Source: Ecdyonurus torrentis (taxonomy: Eukaryota; Arthropoda; Insecta; Ephemeroptera; Heptageniidae). From it: DNA of 64,000 bases. Location of the stretch: positions 21,875,302 through 21,939,301 of the forward strand of contig OX439131.1 in NCBI GenBank assembly GCA_949318235.1, in the 5' to 3' direction. Below, in pieces: positions 45,184 to 58,061 of this stretch; position 1 is the first letter of the stretch, and every line of letters begins with the position of its first letter. The notes under the pieces are model-generated. The model did not search any database and was not told where the DNA came from. It was given only the letters and a program-made list of their open reading frames with translations. Both the position numbers and the translations under genes were made by a program.

Positions 45184-45222
<39 letters not shown>
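45184..45222. repeat. (TC)19
   Basis: A perfect array 80 bases downstream of T32. Confidence 0.95.
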
Positions 45223-45227
<5 letters not shown>

Positions 45228-46557
45228 CTCTTTTCAATCGCACCCATACCTTTGTGCGTATCTTGAAGCTTTAATAAGTCAGAGGTAGGCATTAGCACTG
45301 AAGTAGCTATCAATACTCACTCGAGACGTGCGTTCGTCCCCACAAGCAAGAAGAAGAGGGAGAAAGAAAGAGAAAAGACGTAAGCATAAAGTACAGCAAA
45401 AAAAGATTGGAAAGGGTCGAAAATGTAACAGCTCCTAAGGGATACTGGAAAAAAATACCTTTTTTTTTCCTTTCTCTCTATCTTTTTAGCTAAATCCAAA
45501 CGACATCTAAAGAAAAGTACTAAAGATTTTTTAGATTTTTTTTTCTCCTCTCTTATCCTATCTTTAAATTTGGTCATAAATACAATGGGGTAGGTTGAGG
45601 GCAAACAGAAGGGCTCTTCAAGTTATCGTTTTTACCCGCTGGCATTACATTCTGTTCTAATAAAATTATTTTTAAGTGAACTTCTCGCAGATAAGAAGAG
45701 ACAATTGAAGTTACACATCTTAGCGAGATAAAGGAAACGAAAAAAAAAAATACAATTATTTCTCATTCTGCAAAAGCAATTCTAAACAAATACAGACATA
45801 ATATCAATATTTTATCATATAAACTCTATTTACTTTAAAGTTAGGTGTTTATTTTACACAATCTTAAATAGTAAATGAAAATTTATTATACAAATAGTCT
45901 AAAAAATATATTGATATAAAATTCAATGTTTGTGAAACATCTTCAAAAATCGTTCCAATCAGCCATTCATAACCATAACTATTCAGACCTTGAGTGCAGT
46001 TTAGTAATTAAAAAATATGAATTATTCAATTAAGCTTTTTTCTTCTATTTTTTATATTATAAAAACATTAAAGTTATTTCTTTTATATTATCATATAATA
46101 TTTCACCATTTTTCATATTTTAAATTCTATGTAAATTTGAATGAATTTTCGATGATTCTTTTTGTAATAGCTATATGTACCAAACGGTATTTTAATCAAT
46201 AGAAAAGCAGGAACTGTATATAAAATATTTAAATTTATTTAATACTTTAACAAATTTTTGTATCATTATTAAAATTATGAATAACGTTTTTATTAATATC
46301 ATCAATTTCACCTCGTATTAGTTTTGTTGCATGTTCTAAAAATAGAAACATAAAATATTAAAATAAAAAATAATATCTTTACGTTTATAAATATTTGTTT
46401 ATGAATTTAATTTTAATTTAAAAAAAATTATGTTATTAAATTTATTTTAAAACTTATTAAAAATAAAATACAACAGTATAGTAACTCAAACTTTGACATA
46501 TTTTATTTAATTTTCATTAGGGAAAATTCCATCATATAAACATATTCCCATGGTATT

Positions 46558-46560
<3 letters not shown>

Positions 46561-46589
<29 letters not shown>
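46561..46589. repeat. (AT)14
   Basis: A short perfect alternating array. Confidence 0.93.
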
Positions 46590-46593
<4 letters not shown>

Positions 46594-47750
46594 TAATAAC
46601 GAAAATTTTTTTTCAGAATTAATTTCAGCTAACTTTGTATTTGCATGAGGGTTGAGCAGTAGTAGGAAAAAACTTGTGAATTGAAATGCAAAATATTATT
46701 TCCTTATATTTAAACTTTTCCTTATTAATCTAACACTAATTTCTAGCTAAAAAAAAAATAAAAAATAAAAAATAAATGAGAAACAATGTGTGCTTTTTTT
46801 TCACTTTATTTTTGTTTCATGTATGAAATGCAGTGTATATATTATTTAGAAACTTAATTGTTAACTGAGTAATTATACGCGATAGCTACAATTTGCATAA
46901 TTATAATAAAAATCAACACTTACTACTTATATGCTACTGTATTTACTGTATAATTAATTATAATAGTCATATAAATTCACCTACAATGAACTTGTCATTT
47001 TCAATTTTATTTTCAGACTATTTTTATATTTACCATTCAACATAAATGTCATACTATTTGTTAAAAAAAAAATACGTGAAAATTTATGTGTGCTAAATTA
47101 AATGAGTTGATCAGGTGTGACTTGATAGAATTTTGAAATGTACATACAATTTTATTCTTACATATTTATACCGTCACATAAAATGTGATGTAGCATGCAT
47201 ACAAGCAAGTAGTACTCTCTGTGTACATTCCACCAAAGTCACGAATGTCAATTTGCATTTCAAACTTTGTGTTTGTGTTTGTATGGTCCTCTCTCTCTCT
47301 CTGTCCAACTTCACGCATTCACTGCACGCACATTTGGTAAACTTTGGCTGATGAACAACCGTGCGCTGATGCTTAAATTAATTGTACAGCAGTAGCAGAC
47401 AAAATTGAACTATCACCAAAGTTTACAAACTATACTGGCCAAAATTTATGTACGTATATAAATATAAAAACTTTTTGTCATGCGGCAATATTATGTTTTA
47501 ATTTTAAGCTTTAGTTTCAGTAGATGAAAAAGATAAGGCATTTAGCATGCAACTATCCCACCTGAATATTTTATAAACAACAGATTGGCCTTTGCAATAT
47601 TCTTTTTAACAATTACAACTGCAGTGTTAAAAGAAATCAATATTAAGGTTTTCTTAGCCTTTATCAAAGATCAGTAAACATAAAAAAATAAACAATGAAC
47701 ACGAAGGAACACATTGGATCAAATATTATTCACAAATACTAAAAGAAAAA

Positions 47751-47783
47751 GAAAAAAAGAAAAAAAGAAAAAAAGAAAAAAAG
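47751..47783. repeat. (GAAAAAAA)4
   Basis: G occurs exactly every eight bases (47751, 47759, 47767, 47775, 47783) in an otherwise pure A tract. It is the only clear octamer tandem in the window. Confidence 0.93.
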
Positions 47784-47989
47784 TGATAAAATTAAAATTG
47801 TAATATTTCAATTGCTAAATCTAAATTTATTTTATTTGTTAGATATCTTTATTTGTATTTCAATCTAGATAAACCGGAGATGAAATCTTAAAAGTACTTA
47901 TTGTAACTTTTGTCGTGACGTATATGTGACAAAAGCAAAACGTGTGACGACATGACAAGCCACCACGACATTTAAGGTCAAACTTTCTA

Positions 47990-47991
<2 letters not shown>

Positions 47992-48067
<76 letters not shown>
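47992..48067. repeat. Compound (TC)23-(AC)14
   Basis: The TC array changes to AC without any intervening base. Confidence 0.95.
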
Positions 48068-48069
<2 letters not shown>

Positions 48070-48439
48070 GTGATTTATTAACCATGTTAGCTATTTATTA
48101 AGAGAAAGAGAGAGAAGGTCTTTGCAAATTTTGTCTATACATATATAGTGAGGAATGCGGGCGGGTGAACGCTATAGCGCTGCGGTATATTGCCAGAGAG
48201 AGAGAGAGAGAAAGAGAGAGGCTGCTATATCGATCTCATGTATATACTATAGTGTACGTACAGTACAGTACAGGTTTTCGTCTTTAGATTCTCTTTTGCT
48301 TTTGCTCTTCATATCTCAAAACACATGCGTTGTCTCTTTCTCTCTCATAACCTCCACCCACTCTTAACTTCAGAAAAAAAAAGTTGCAGACATTTAAGTC
48401 TGGCTTTCATTTGCAACCGTCCAACAACTTTACCATGAC

Positions 48440-48467
48440 AAAAAAAAAAAAAAAAAAAAAAAAAAAA
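48440..48467. repeat. Poly(A) 28
   Basis: An uninterrupted A run. The 300 bases before it include a GC-richer patch, but no SINE boxes were found. Confidence 0.95.
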
Positions 48468-48658
48468 CTTCTGTGACTTTGTAACTTTTCTTTGTAACAA
48501 ATTTGTAAATTGTTTTATACATATCTATTGATTAACGCTTTATGCTTCACTTTAGCCAAATGTGTCATTTAAAATCAATTTAAAACTATTCTTATTGCAT
48601 ACTCAAAAGCTCATCTATAACGCTCACAAAATTTACTTCATTTATAATGCTTCATATA

Positions 48659-48759
<101 letters not shown>

Positions 48760-49694
48760 TGTATATTATATGTAAAATTTACTCTTTCTGAAAAAAAAAA
48801 GTAAAAGTAAAATTGTTTTATCAAACCTTTCGTTTTCATTTTTAAAGCTAGTTCCATAAAGTTCATGTTGTGCTGTTCAAATATAAGTTTGATTTTTATG
48901 ATACCAGCTATAAAACTCTATAGTCCTGAAAGGTAGTTTACTATCCACAAAGTGTCTCCACCTTCTATTATCAACGTATACAGTCCTTGCTTCAAATCCC
49001 ACACATTATACACACTTCAAATATATTTTGCTGCTTTGTACATTAATGCTAATTATGTGACAAAACATTATAACCAACCGTAAGTGCAAAATAAACTAAT
49101 GTAAAAATCTTTGAGCAACAATATTGGTGTACACATATATATATTATAAACAGTATATTATATATATAATTTTTTATATTTTAATATTAATATTCATTCC
49201 ATCATCATCATTTTAAATTTGTCATGTTTAATTTATTCATAAATGAGCTCCATAAAACTGTTTGAATTGTTATAAATATGGAGATTCTATTTTATAAATA
49301 GTTTGTTCTATTTATACAATGATTAAAAATAATATATATAGTAAACAAAATAGCTTGTAAGTCTGTAATATTACATCTTATACCTAAAATAAACTGTACA
49401 AAAGAATACACTTGTTAATATTTTGATATTCACATACTACTTTGACTAAAGACAATTTAATGTCGTCAATACTTTAGCTAAAATATTTTTATTGTTTTCC
49501 CGTGTAGTGAACAGACTTAAATGTTTTTTATTCGAAATAAAAGAAAAACATTGAAACAAACTGTTGTCTCAAAGTTATTGATATGTTTGTTATATTTTTA
49601 TAGTATAAATTTTTTATCATTGTTTAGAACTCTAGGGATTTTTATTTCATATAGAAAAAAAAATGTAAAAGAAAGGGAAAAAAAGAAGAAAAAA

Positions 49695-49699
<5 letters not shown>

Positions 49700-49729
<30 letters not shown>
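49700..49729. repeat. (AG)15
   Basis: An AG array grown out of an A-rich purine tract. Confidence 0.93.
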
Positions 49730-49732
<3 letters not shown>

Positions 49733-49838
49733 TAAAATAAAATAGGAGATAAAATGTTAATATTATTTGGTGTTAGTGTTTGGAATTTAAAATATTCTTT
49801 GACGAAATTTCAAATATTTAGTTCCACATAGAAGGTCA

Positions 49839-49853
49839 TGTGTGTGTGTGAGT

Positions 49854-49915
<62 letters not shown>
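49839..49915. repeat. Compound (TG)6-(AG)28
   Basis: (TG)6 at 49839-49850, a GAGTGAGAA link, then AG at 49859-49915. Confidence 0.95.
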
Positions 49916-49919
<4 letters not shown>

Positions 49920-51050
49920 GATGTAACAATCTTGTTGTGATTTGGTAAACTATACATACGCAATGCGTTGCTAAAATGATGAATACTCTAAATTGTGATG
50001 TTTAAATGAAATTTACAAACTCAGCTATTGCTCTGCATAGTTCATGCAATCTAAAATCAAATTGTTCTAAAATTCCATGAAACCTTTCATTTGTTTGCCT
50101 TCAATTTGTAATATAAATAATTTTACAAAATGTTGGTATATTTTAAATAGATATTATAGTGAAAAACATGAAAAATTAAATAATTGATCCTTGAATTATT
50201 TTTTTATAAAAAAAATTGGAAATCATCTATTAAATTTTTATGTCATCAATATCTCACATTTCTTTGTTAATTAAGTCAATTCATTAAAATTCCATGTTTG
50301 GTAAATGTTTTTAAAACAAAATCTTTGCTGGTCAAGTAATTTAATTTATTTTTTGTACTAATTATTGTTTGTAAGAACGTTTACATTGTGGAGTACCAAG
50401 ATTAAAGGAGGGTAAACAAGCAGGTTGAGTTACAGATAAATCAAGTCAGATCTGGAGCAAATGTAACGCGAGATTTCCTGCCTGCCGACGTTGCACTTTG
50501 TTCTCACACCGAGGCAACAACCTAATAAATTATTACGTAACTTACAACATGGCGTCTTCATTTGCTTTGCTATTGTGTGCGCATTATTGCTTTTTAACCA
50601 AAACCAAAAATCAGAATCATCATCGTCCTACTTTTCAGTGAACTCTTCAAGTTACAAAATGAAGCTTTTCTTTTTTCTTTTCTTTTTTTTTTTTTCTTTC
50701 TTTATTTCTTTTCGTTTTATATGTTTGCAAAATTTAGTATTTTATGAATTTAGTCAATATAACATTGATGTGAATATTTAATACTTTAATAAAAATTAAT
50801 CATTTTTAACTATCATAAAACTTCATTTAATCAGTAAATTTACAATCTAAACTCATGCATAATACAAAAATAATATCGCAAAGCATGATGAGATTATTCA
50901 AAACTTGACTTTAAAAACCCATTATTTAATACCTACTATAAAAACGTGACTTTCTTTAAGAAATCTCTTATATTTTAAATTCATTACTATAACTTAAGAT
51001 TGACTATGAATTGTTCGCATGTGACTATGACTTCAATCTTTTTTCAAAGC

Positions 51051-51168
<118 letters not shown>

Positions 51169-51675
51169 CACCCTATCAAATCACAGGACACAAAAGCTTA
51201 CCTATATATTCAACCCTAACTAATATCAAAGTCAAACCGAAAATATTTCTATCATGCACGCGACATACATGACCACAAAATTTTAAGTGTTTCGTAAAAT
51301 TATCCATTGAGTATATTATATTATAAAAGCTTTATAAAAATTGCCTGTATAATAATAATAACTATTATTATTAAATAGAAAATAGAAATAATATTTATAG
51401 TTTAATGAAGATTTATAGTTATATGTATAATTTAAGTGACTTTATTAGTAGGTGATATAGAAATTTCAAGTGGAAAGGTATAATAAAGTTCTTATGCGCG
51501 TGTTTTTTAGTAATTTTACGCACAATCTCGTTTTGAAAATCGAAATCACAACCACAAAACGTTTGTCATAAAATTTTCTATACTGCATGTTTATTTCATT
51601 TTTTTTCTCTATTTCTCTTTTTACAATGCTAAACATTTGTAACAACAAAATAACAACTTTTGATGCATATCTTAT

Positions 51676-51699
51676 AAAAAAAAAAAAAAAAAAAAAAAA
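51676..51699. repeat. Poly(A) 24
   Basis: An uninterrupted A run. Confidence 0.95.
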
Positions 51700-51787
51700 C
51701 ATTTCTATGCATTACACATGTAGACGATAAAAATGAAATAGAAATATATTTTATGACCAGTGCATGTAAAATCTCCACTTCAAGTAA

Positions 51788-51790
<3 letters not shown>

Positions 51791-51860
<70 letters not shown>
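51791..51860. repeat. (TC)35
   Basis: A perfect 70-base array. Confidence 0.97.
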
Positions 51861-51863
<3 letters not shown>

Positions 51864-52162
51864 CATGTTATTTACAGACAAATTGGGGCACTTTTTTATA
51901 TTTTATTACTTTTCTTATATTAATACTTAAAAAAATTAAGGTTGCACGAGAGAGAGAGAGAGAAAGAAAGGGAGAGAAATGAGAAAGCATAAAATAAAAA
52001 GTTGCGCTAAATGAGCCAACTTTTTTTTTTTTTTTAATTTTTTATATTTATTTTTTTAATTTAATTTTCTTTTGAAAAATATGCAGATAAAAATGAAAAT
52101 TATAACAACTTTTTTTTTAATATTTCAATAAAAGTATCAGTAGTTCAAAACTTACAAACTTC

Positions 52163-52190
52163 AAAAAAAAAAAAAAAAAAAAAAAAAAAA
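52163..52190. repeat. Poly(A) 28
   Basis: An uninterrupted A run. A20 follows at 52476-52495. Confidence 0.95.
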
Positions 52191-52817
52191 CGGCTATACG
52201 GTGCAATTCTTCAAAATTGCCTTTTATTAAAACTTAATTCAATTCAGAATCCATTACTGTAATTAATAATTAATTATCTGACAAAATGTTTTGATATTTA
52301 TTTTTTAAACAAAATAGTTTTGTGTAATTAAAAAAAAAATATTGTGAGTTTGTAACATGAACGGCAATTCTATATACATCTCTACATGCTCTCAACACTT
52401 CTTTTTAATAATTCTATAACTTTTATGCAACTCATGTAGCTTTATATAATAACATATAAGTGCTATTTATTGTACAAAAAAAAAAAAAAAAAAAACTACA
52501 AAAATATTTTAAAAACACAATAGATGTTGCACTCTATGCTCTAGAAGTGTACCAAAATCTTTCTCAAATCAAGATTTTCAAATAACTATACACAATGTAA
52601 GTTTCCCCTCGCTTGCACTAGGAATGCATTAAATCTATTGTATGTCACACTAGCTCCCTTCTCCAATGCAGTTTGAAATAATGATATGCAATCTATTGGA
52701 TGTGAAACATATATAACAGAATAGTATTATTTTGATTCATATGTTAGTATAAGAATGGTCTACTATAATAGAAAGTTATTGCTTTTATGTGAAAAACGTA
52801 TTGTGAGAGGCCACGTC

Positions 52818-52818
<1 letters not shown>

Positions 52819-52911
<93 letters not shown>
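52819..52911. repeat. (TA)46
   Basis: A perfect alternating array of about 92 bases. Confidence 0.97.
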
Positions 52912-52914
<3 letters not shown>

Positions 52915-53733
52915 GTATATAGTAAAAGGCAGCTTTCATATAATTTGTGTTATTCCTAGGGAATGCCAAGAATAGGGCTATAAGATCAACCTAAGATTTT
53001 TACGTGATAAATTTTCAAGGATTGTCGCTAACCATGTGATATTTTTTTTTAACCTATAAAATTCAGAAAAGGGGGAAAAGTTTATTTTCTCTTTCATTTT
53101 ATTTATTAAATAATTTATGTTGAAGTCATTTTTAAATTTTCATAAAATAAACATTATGATTAATTTAATATTTAACCGAAATTTTTTTTCTCTCTTTATT
53201 GTTCCATTAAATATTAAACATATTTTCCATACTAGCATACATAAATATAAACAAACTGCAGGCTATATTTTAAACCACATCTATTTGCTATATTTATAAA
53301 AATGTATTATTTCAATTCAATTCTGTTATGAAAATAGCGTAGTAGGAAAAAAAACTAACGTAACAGAATTGGTTATTTAAAAAATAAATAAGAATAATAA
53401 AAATAACTATTATTATTAATTTTGAACTAAAAATTAATAACAATTTGCCTTTGGTTGTAGAAGAAGCAACAACAACAAAAGTGAACTGTTGACAATGTAT
53501 AACATTTCATTTTAGACAAAAAGTAATCGTTAAAATATATAGAAGTAAAAATTCAATCATAACCAACAATGAAATAAAAAAAGTCCAATATTAAAGTATT
53601 TTTTATTTTATTTTTATACAGTTATAGTCTCTCCCTTGCTCTAGGATGATACAATAATTCAGTGCGTCTATTTCGCTTGCCGCTCACGACTCAAAGTTCA
53701 CTACCAAACCATACTTTTTTATATACTGTACAC

Positions 53734-53790
53734 CAAAAAAAAAAAGAGAGAGAGAGAGAGAGAGAAAGAGAAAGAATACTCTAAACCAGA

Positions 53791-53831
<41 letters not shown>

Positions 53832-53865
53832 ATATATATAATATAAAATATATAATATATATATA
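53734..53865. repeat. A-(GA)10 ... (CT)11-(AT)n cluster
   Basis: GA repeats at 53745-53764 face CT repeats at 53791-53812, a small inverted pair, followed by irregular TA/ATA repeats to about 53865. Confidence 0.9.
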
Positions 53866-55615
53866 AAAAGAAAAGTTTAAAATTGTGACTGTTTTTCAAG
53901 CTTCTTCAATTTTTCCACAACACTTAAATTTGATGATTGTGTGTGTATATAATATATGTATAACACTTTTTTCCAGTAATACACTCATCGTACTTTTTTT
54001 TAAAGAAATTAAATTTTTTAAATTTGATATTCAACAAAAAAGTGTTAAAATTTGTAAACATGAGTATAAAACACCATTTTTTTTTTTTTTTTTTTTTTGA
54101 ACATTCTATATAAAATATATTACTTTAAGATAACATTTTGTGTATGTTGTGCAAACAATTTAATTTTTTTTTCTTACAACTGATAAATTTAATTAATTTA
54201 AATTTTTTATGTGTTTATTTTGTTACAACGTATAAAAAAAACTATATAGTTTTTATTTTTTTGTAATTCTACGTTAAGTTTAATTAATTTTATGTTTATA
54301 ATGAGAACCATTTGTATTTGTTTGTTATTATTTTTTTTTTAAATTTGTCATATTTTTATTTCATAACAATGAAAAATAATAATAATGGGTTGAAAGTTAT
54401 TGATTTTTTTTTTTTAAATTATATATAAAAACTAAAATACATTTTATGGTAATTATCTGATGCAGAACATTTATTATTAATTGCAGGTAGTTGCAAACAT
54501 TATTACGTCATATTTAATTTATAAAATAACATACAAAGTTTAAACAAATATTAAAGATGAAAAAAAGTTACAAATAAAATATGTGATTATTGTTCAGTAT
54601 GATGAATTTTAAATTCCAAAGTTGTAATTAATCAGTATTTTCTACCTCAAATTAAAACATTCTAGTATAAACATGACGAAACATTATATTTTGAGGATAG
54701 AAAAGTAAGTAAGTAAAGTATCGTAAAACATGTTGATTTAGCAGTTCAACTCCATTCTTAATGTATTTGCTAATGTCGTTACAAAGTTTTAAGTGTACTT
54801 AAGTAAGAGAAATGTTCCCTAACTTATTATAAATCACATGAATTTCTTCTCATTTTTGACTTAAAACTTATGATTCCAGTCAAAATTTATCAGTACTTAC
54901 AGATTTATAGAAGATAATATTGAAAACTATAAAATTCTTCAATACTATATTTTGCTATACTATTGATTTATTAATTAAATAAGCTATTTATTGTGAATCT
55001 GGGATAGAAATTAAAAATACCCATTTACGTAAATAATGTTTAAAAAAAGCAGTATAATTTCGTAAGGCATGAATTTTTTTTAACTAACTGATTAAAAAAT
55101 AATCGTAAAACTTTTTTTTGCAAGCATTTAACTTGCATTGGTAAGTAATTGCATTTTAATTATAATTATTAAAATTACAGAAATGCAAATTATTATAAGA
55201 AAACATCTAAAACAATGATTATAGAAAATTAAAATTTTTGTTCCAAACTCTAAAATATTTGACAGTTTTTAGCCAATACGTATGATACTGCAGATTAAAA
55301 TACAAAAATAACTGGATTAACAGTAGATGAATATAAATGCGAGGTGTAGGAATTTGTAACAATTAACACAACACCTGCATTAATTACAAGAGCACAAAAA
55401 CCACACACATATAACTACAGCAGTAGTAGCACTAACTCTGGGTAATATTTCATCAACAAAACTGTGCTGAACAAAAAATAAAACTTTACAATAAATCTAG
55501 TAGTTGATATTATTAATAATAAATTATGGTTATTTATTTTATATATTCCAACCAGTAAAAAACAAAAAAATTACTCTAAAAATTATTATATGTACATATT
55601 TTCCCTCTCTCTCTA
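53866..55615. other. AT-rich unique DNA
   Basis: T22 at 54077-54098 is the only repeat of note. No gene is supported. Confidence 0.6.
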
Positions 55616-55726
<111 letters not shown>

Positions 55727-57911
55727 AATATAAAGGTTTTTGTAAACAAAAATATAAATATGCAAAATTTCATTTTCAAAGCTGTTTGAGTATAATCTTT
55801 TATATTATCTGTATGAAAACCTCTTGTTATTTTATATTCGGATATTAAGTTGTAATAGCAAATAGAAGTAAAAAGTTGTAAGTTTATTTTCTACATATTG
55901 AATTACATTAGCTTATTATTTCTATGCAGATTATCAATGCAAGTCATGCTTAAAAACATTGTTGCTATTAACTGGAATTGTTGTTGCAATATTTTTTTTC
56001 TATACTGTGTAAAATTATTATTATTATTATTTTAAATCGTACAATACGTGAAAAGAATATTTATAAAGTAATGATTTTAATAATCGTTGAAGTGTAACTT
56101 TCAATTTAGCTGTTGTTTTGAAATGTTTAAAACATTGTCCAAGTAGAACATAAAAATACAAGTTGACATATTATAATACATTGTCTTGTAGCCTTTTATT
56201 ATTATTATCATAAAAAAAAAAAGAATAGCTTTGGAATACAAAATAAAAACCGTATATTTTTTTGAGCATAGTTTTGAGACAGTTATGATTTCTATTTTAC
56301 ACTATTCTACTAGCTAAAAGAATTGATTGTGCGAGTTGAGTTATGTAGGTCGGAAATGTGGCGATCATCCGCTTATATTTCCACTTCTTCTCTTCAAAAA
56401 ACTAAATGCCTGAGAAAAGGAAAATGTGCGCCACGACACTTACACAATAAATCTTCAATCAGAAAGAAGAAGAAGAAAAAAAAATGTCGACATCTTTATA
56501 ATAAATGTGAATACGTGATCTTTCTTTTGAATTTCAAATATACACGATTAATTTTATTCCGTGAGTTAGTGTAGTCAATTTGAATATGTAATTGCTCTTT
56601 ATAAAAATATTACTTTAAATACGAATAAAATAACTATGGAAGAAAAAAAATCAATAAGTTAGATTTATGTTTGATAAAAACAAACAATGAATTATTGCTG
56701 AGAAGTTTAGCTGAAATATAATAATGTTATACAATTTTGTTATTTTTATTTAAAAATTTTCTTCTCTCTATACTGCGTCACGAGAAAAAGGAAACCAAAT
56801 ATTATAAGAATTAGTTTTGGTGTAATAAAAATTAACCATAAGTATTATATCTATTTTTCCAAACAAATATTTTTCGGTTTAAAGAGTTAGTTAAAATCCA
56901 ACTCTTAAGTGAAAAAGTATTATTTTTCAATAAAAAAAAATATATATATATATACATTTTTTACTGTAAAATTAGCAATATTAAATATCTGTTAAAAAAC
57001 CACTTGAAAGTAAAAGCAAATATTTAAAAATCAATGAGAAATTAACCACAAATTCTACTCAAATACTTTAGCTTTTATCTACATTTATTTTAACGTATAT
57101 ATTTTTTTCTTTTTTATAAAAATTGCATTTTTTTTTTTTTTTTAATGCTTCTTCCTTCATCTTCCTTTCATCACGGATTATAAGTTGGAAATTAGTGGTG
57201 ATAAAACAAATATTAGAGCAAAAAAGAGAGTGATAATTTTTTACCAACCTAAAGAGTATATTTACAAAGCCCAAATCAATGAGGTTTTATAATGAAAGTG
57301 TTCAGCAATTCGCCCGCAAGCTCTTCAATCGATATTATCAGTAATTGACGAAGACTCAACGCTATTTGCTATACTATTATGCTTTTTTTTTACATTTATC
57401 CAACCTTAATCATGCTTTACAGTTTCTATACTTCCAAACATAATAAGCATTCTATTGATATTTATAAAAAAAATATTAAAATATAATATATAAAAATATA
57501 AAATTATTTTTATTTATAATAGAGCTTCTCTTTTTTATTAAAATACGCATCAAAAGAACGTAGGGTAAAAAATTTTATGCCTCAGTAAATCCACTTCTTT
57601 CCGCTTTAGTTTATCCGCGATGCAATTTTTGTCTCCAAGCATTTTTTTTCCAGCGTTGTGTGAGTTTTTCTCTATTCATTGGGTTAGCAAGCAAGCATCT
57701 TTGCTCCAAGAACGTGCAAGCGAGTGAGAGAAAGCACGCCGTGCGACCTATTGATTCACCATGGGAAAAACCAAACACGGGAAATAAAGAAAAAAAAATG
57801 AGTAGAGTGGAAAAAAAATGAAGAATGAAATGATGAAAGAGGATATAGAATAAAAATAAATAGAAGAAGAAGAAAATAGTTTCTGACATTCTTTTTTTAA
57901 GGAGAGAGAGA

Positions 57912-57923
57912 GGGGGGGGGGGG
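57912..57923. repeat. G12 within a GA tract
   Basis: Twelve consecutive G follow (AG)5; GTGAGGGG comes next. Confidence 0.93.
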
Positions 57924-58042
57924 TGAGGGGTATATAAAGGAAGTAGACGAAACCGAATGGGAATTGTTGAAAAATAAAATAGAAAAGGAGTCATATAAGA
58001 AAAGTTATAAGAAACCAATATAACGATCAATTAATGATTAAG

Positions 58043-58061
58043 TTTTTTTTTTTTTTTTTTT
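58043..58061. repeat. Poly(T) 19
   Basis: An uninterrupted T run. Confidence 0.9.

Noticed and set aside
45317..45604. 95-codon minus-strand frame with a hydrophobic tail
   Set aside because: It begins at TTG, Lys/Phe content follows A/T runs, and there is no known motif.
50491..50781. 97-codon frame across a GC-richer patch
   Set aside because: It starts at TTG and its second half is T-run-derived Phe; no homologue is recognised.
57611..58030. 140-codon minus-strand open frame, the longest in the window
   Set aside because: It opens at TTG, is dominated by Phe/Leu/Pro from T-rich and C12 tracts, and has no recognisable domain.
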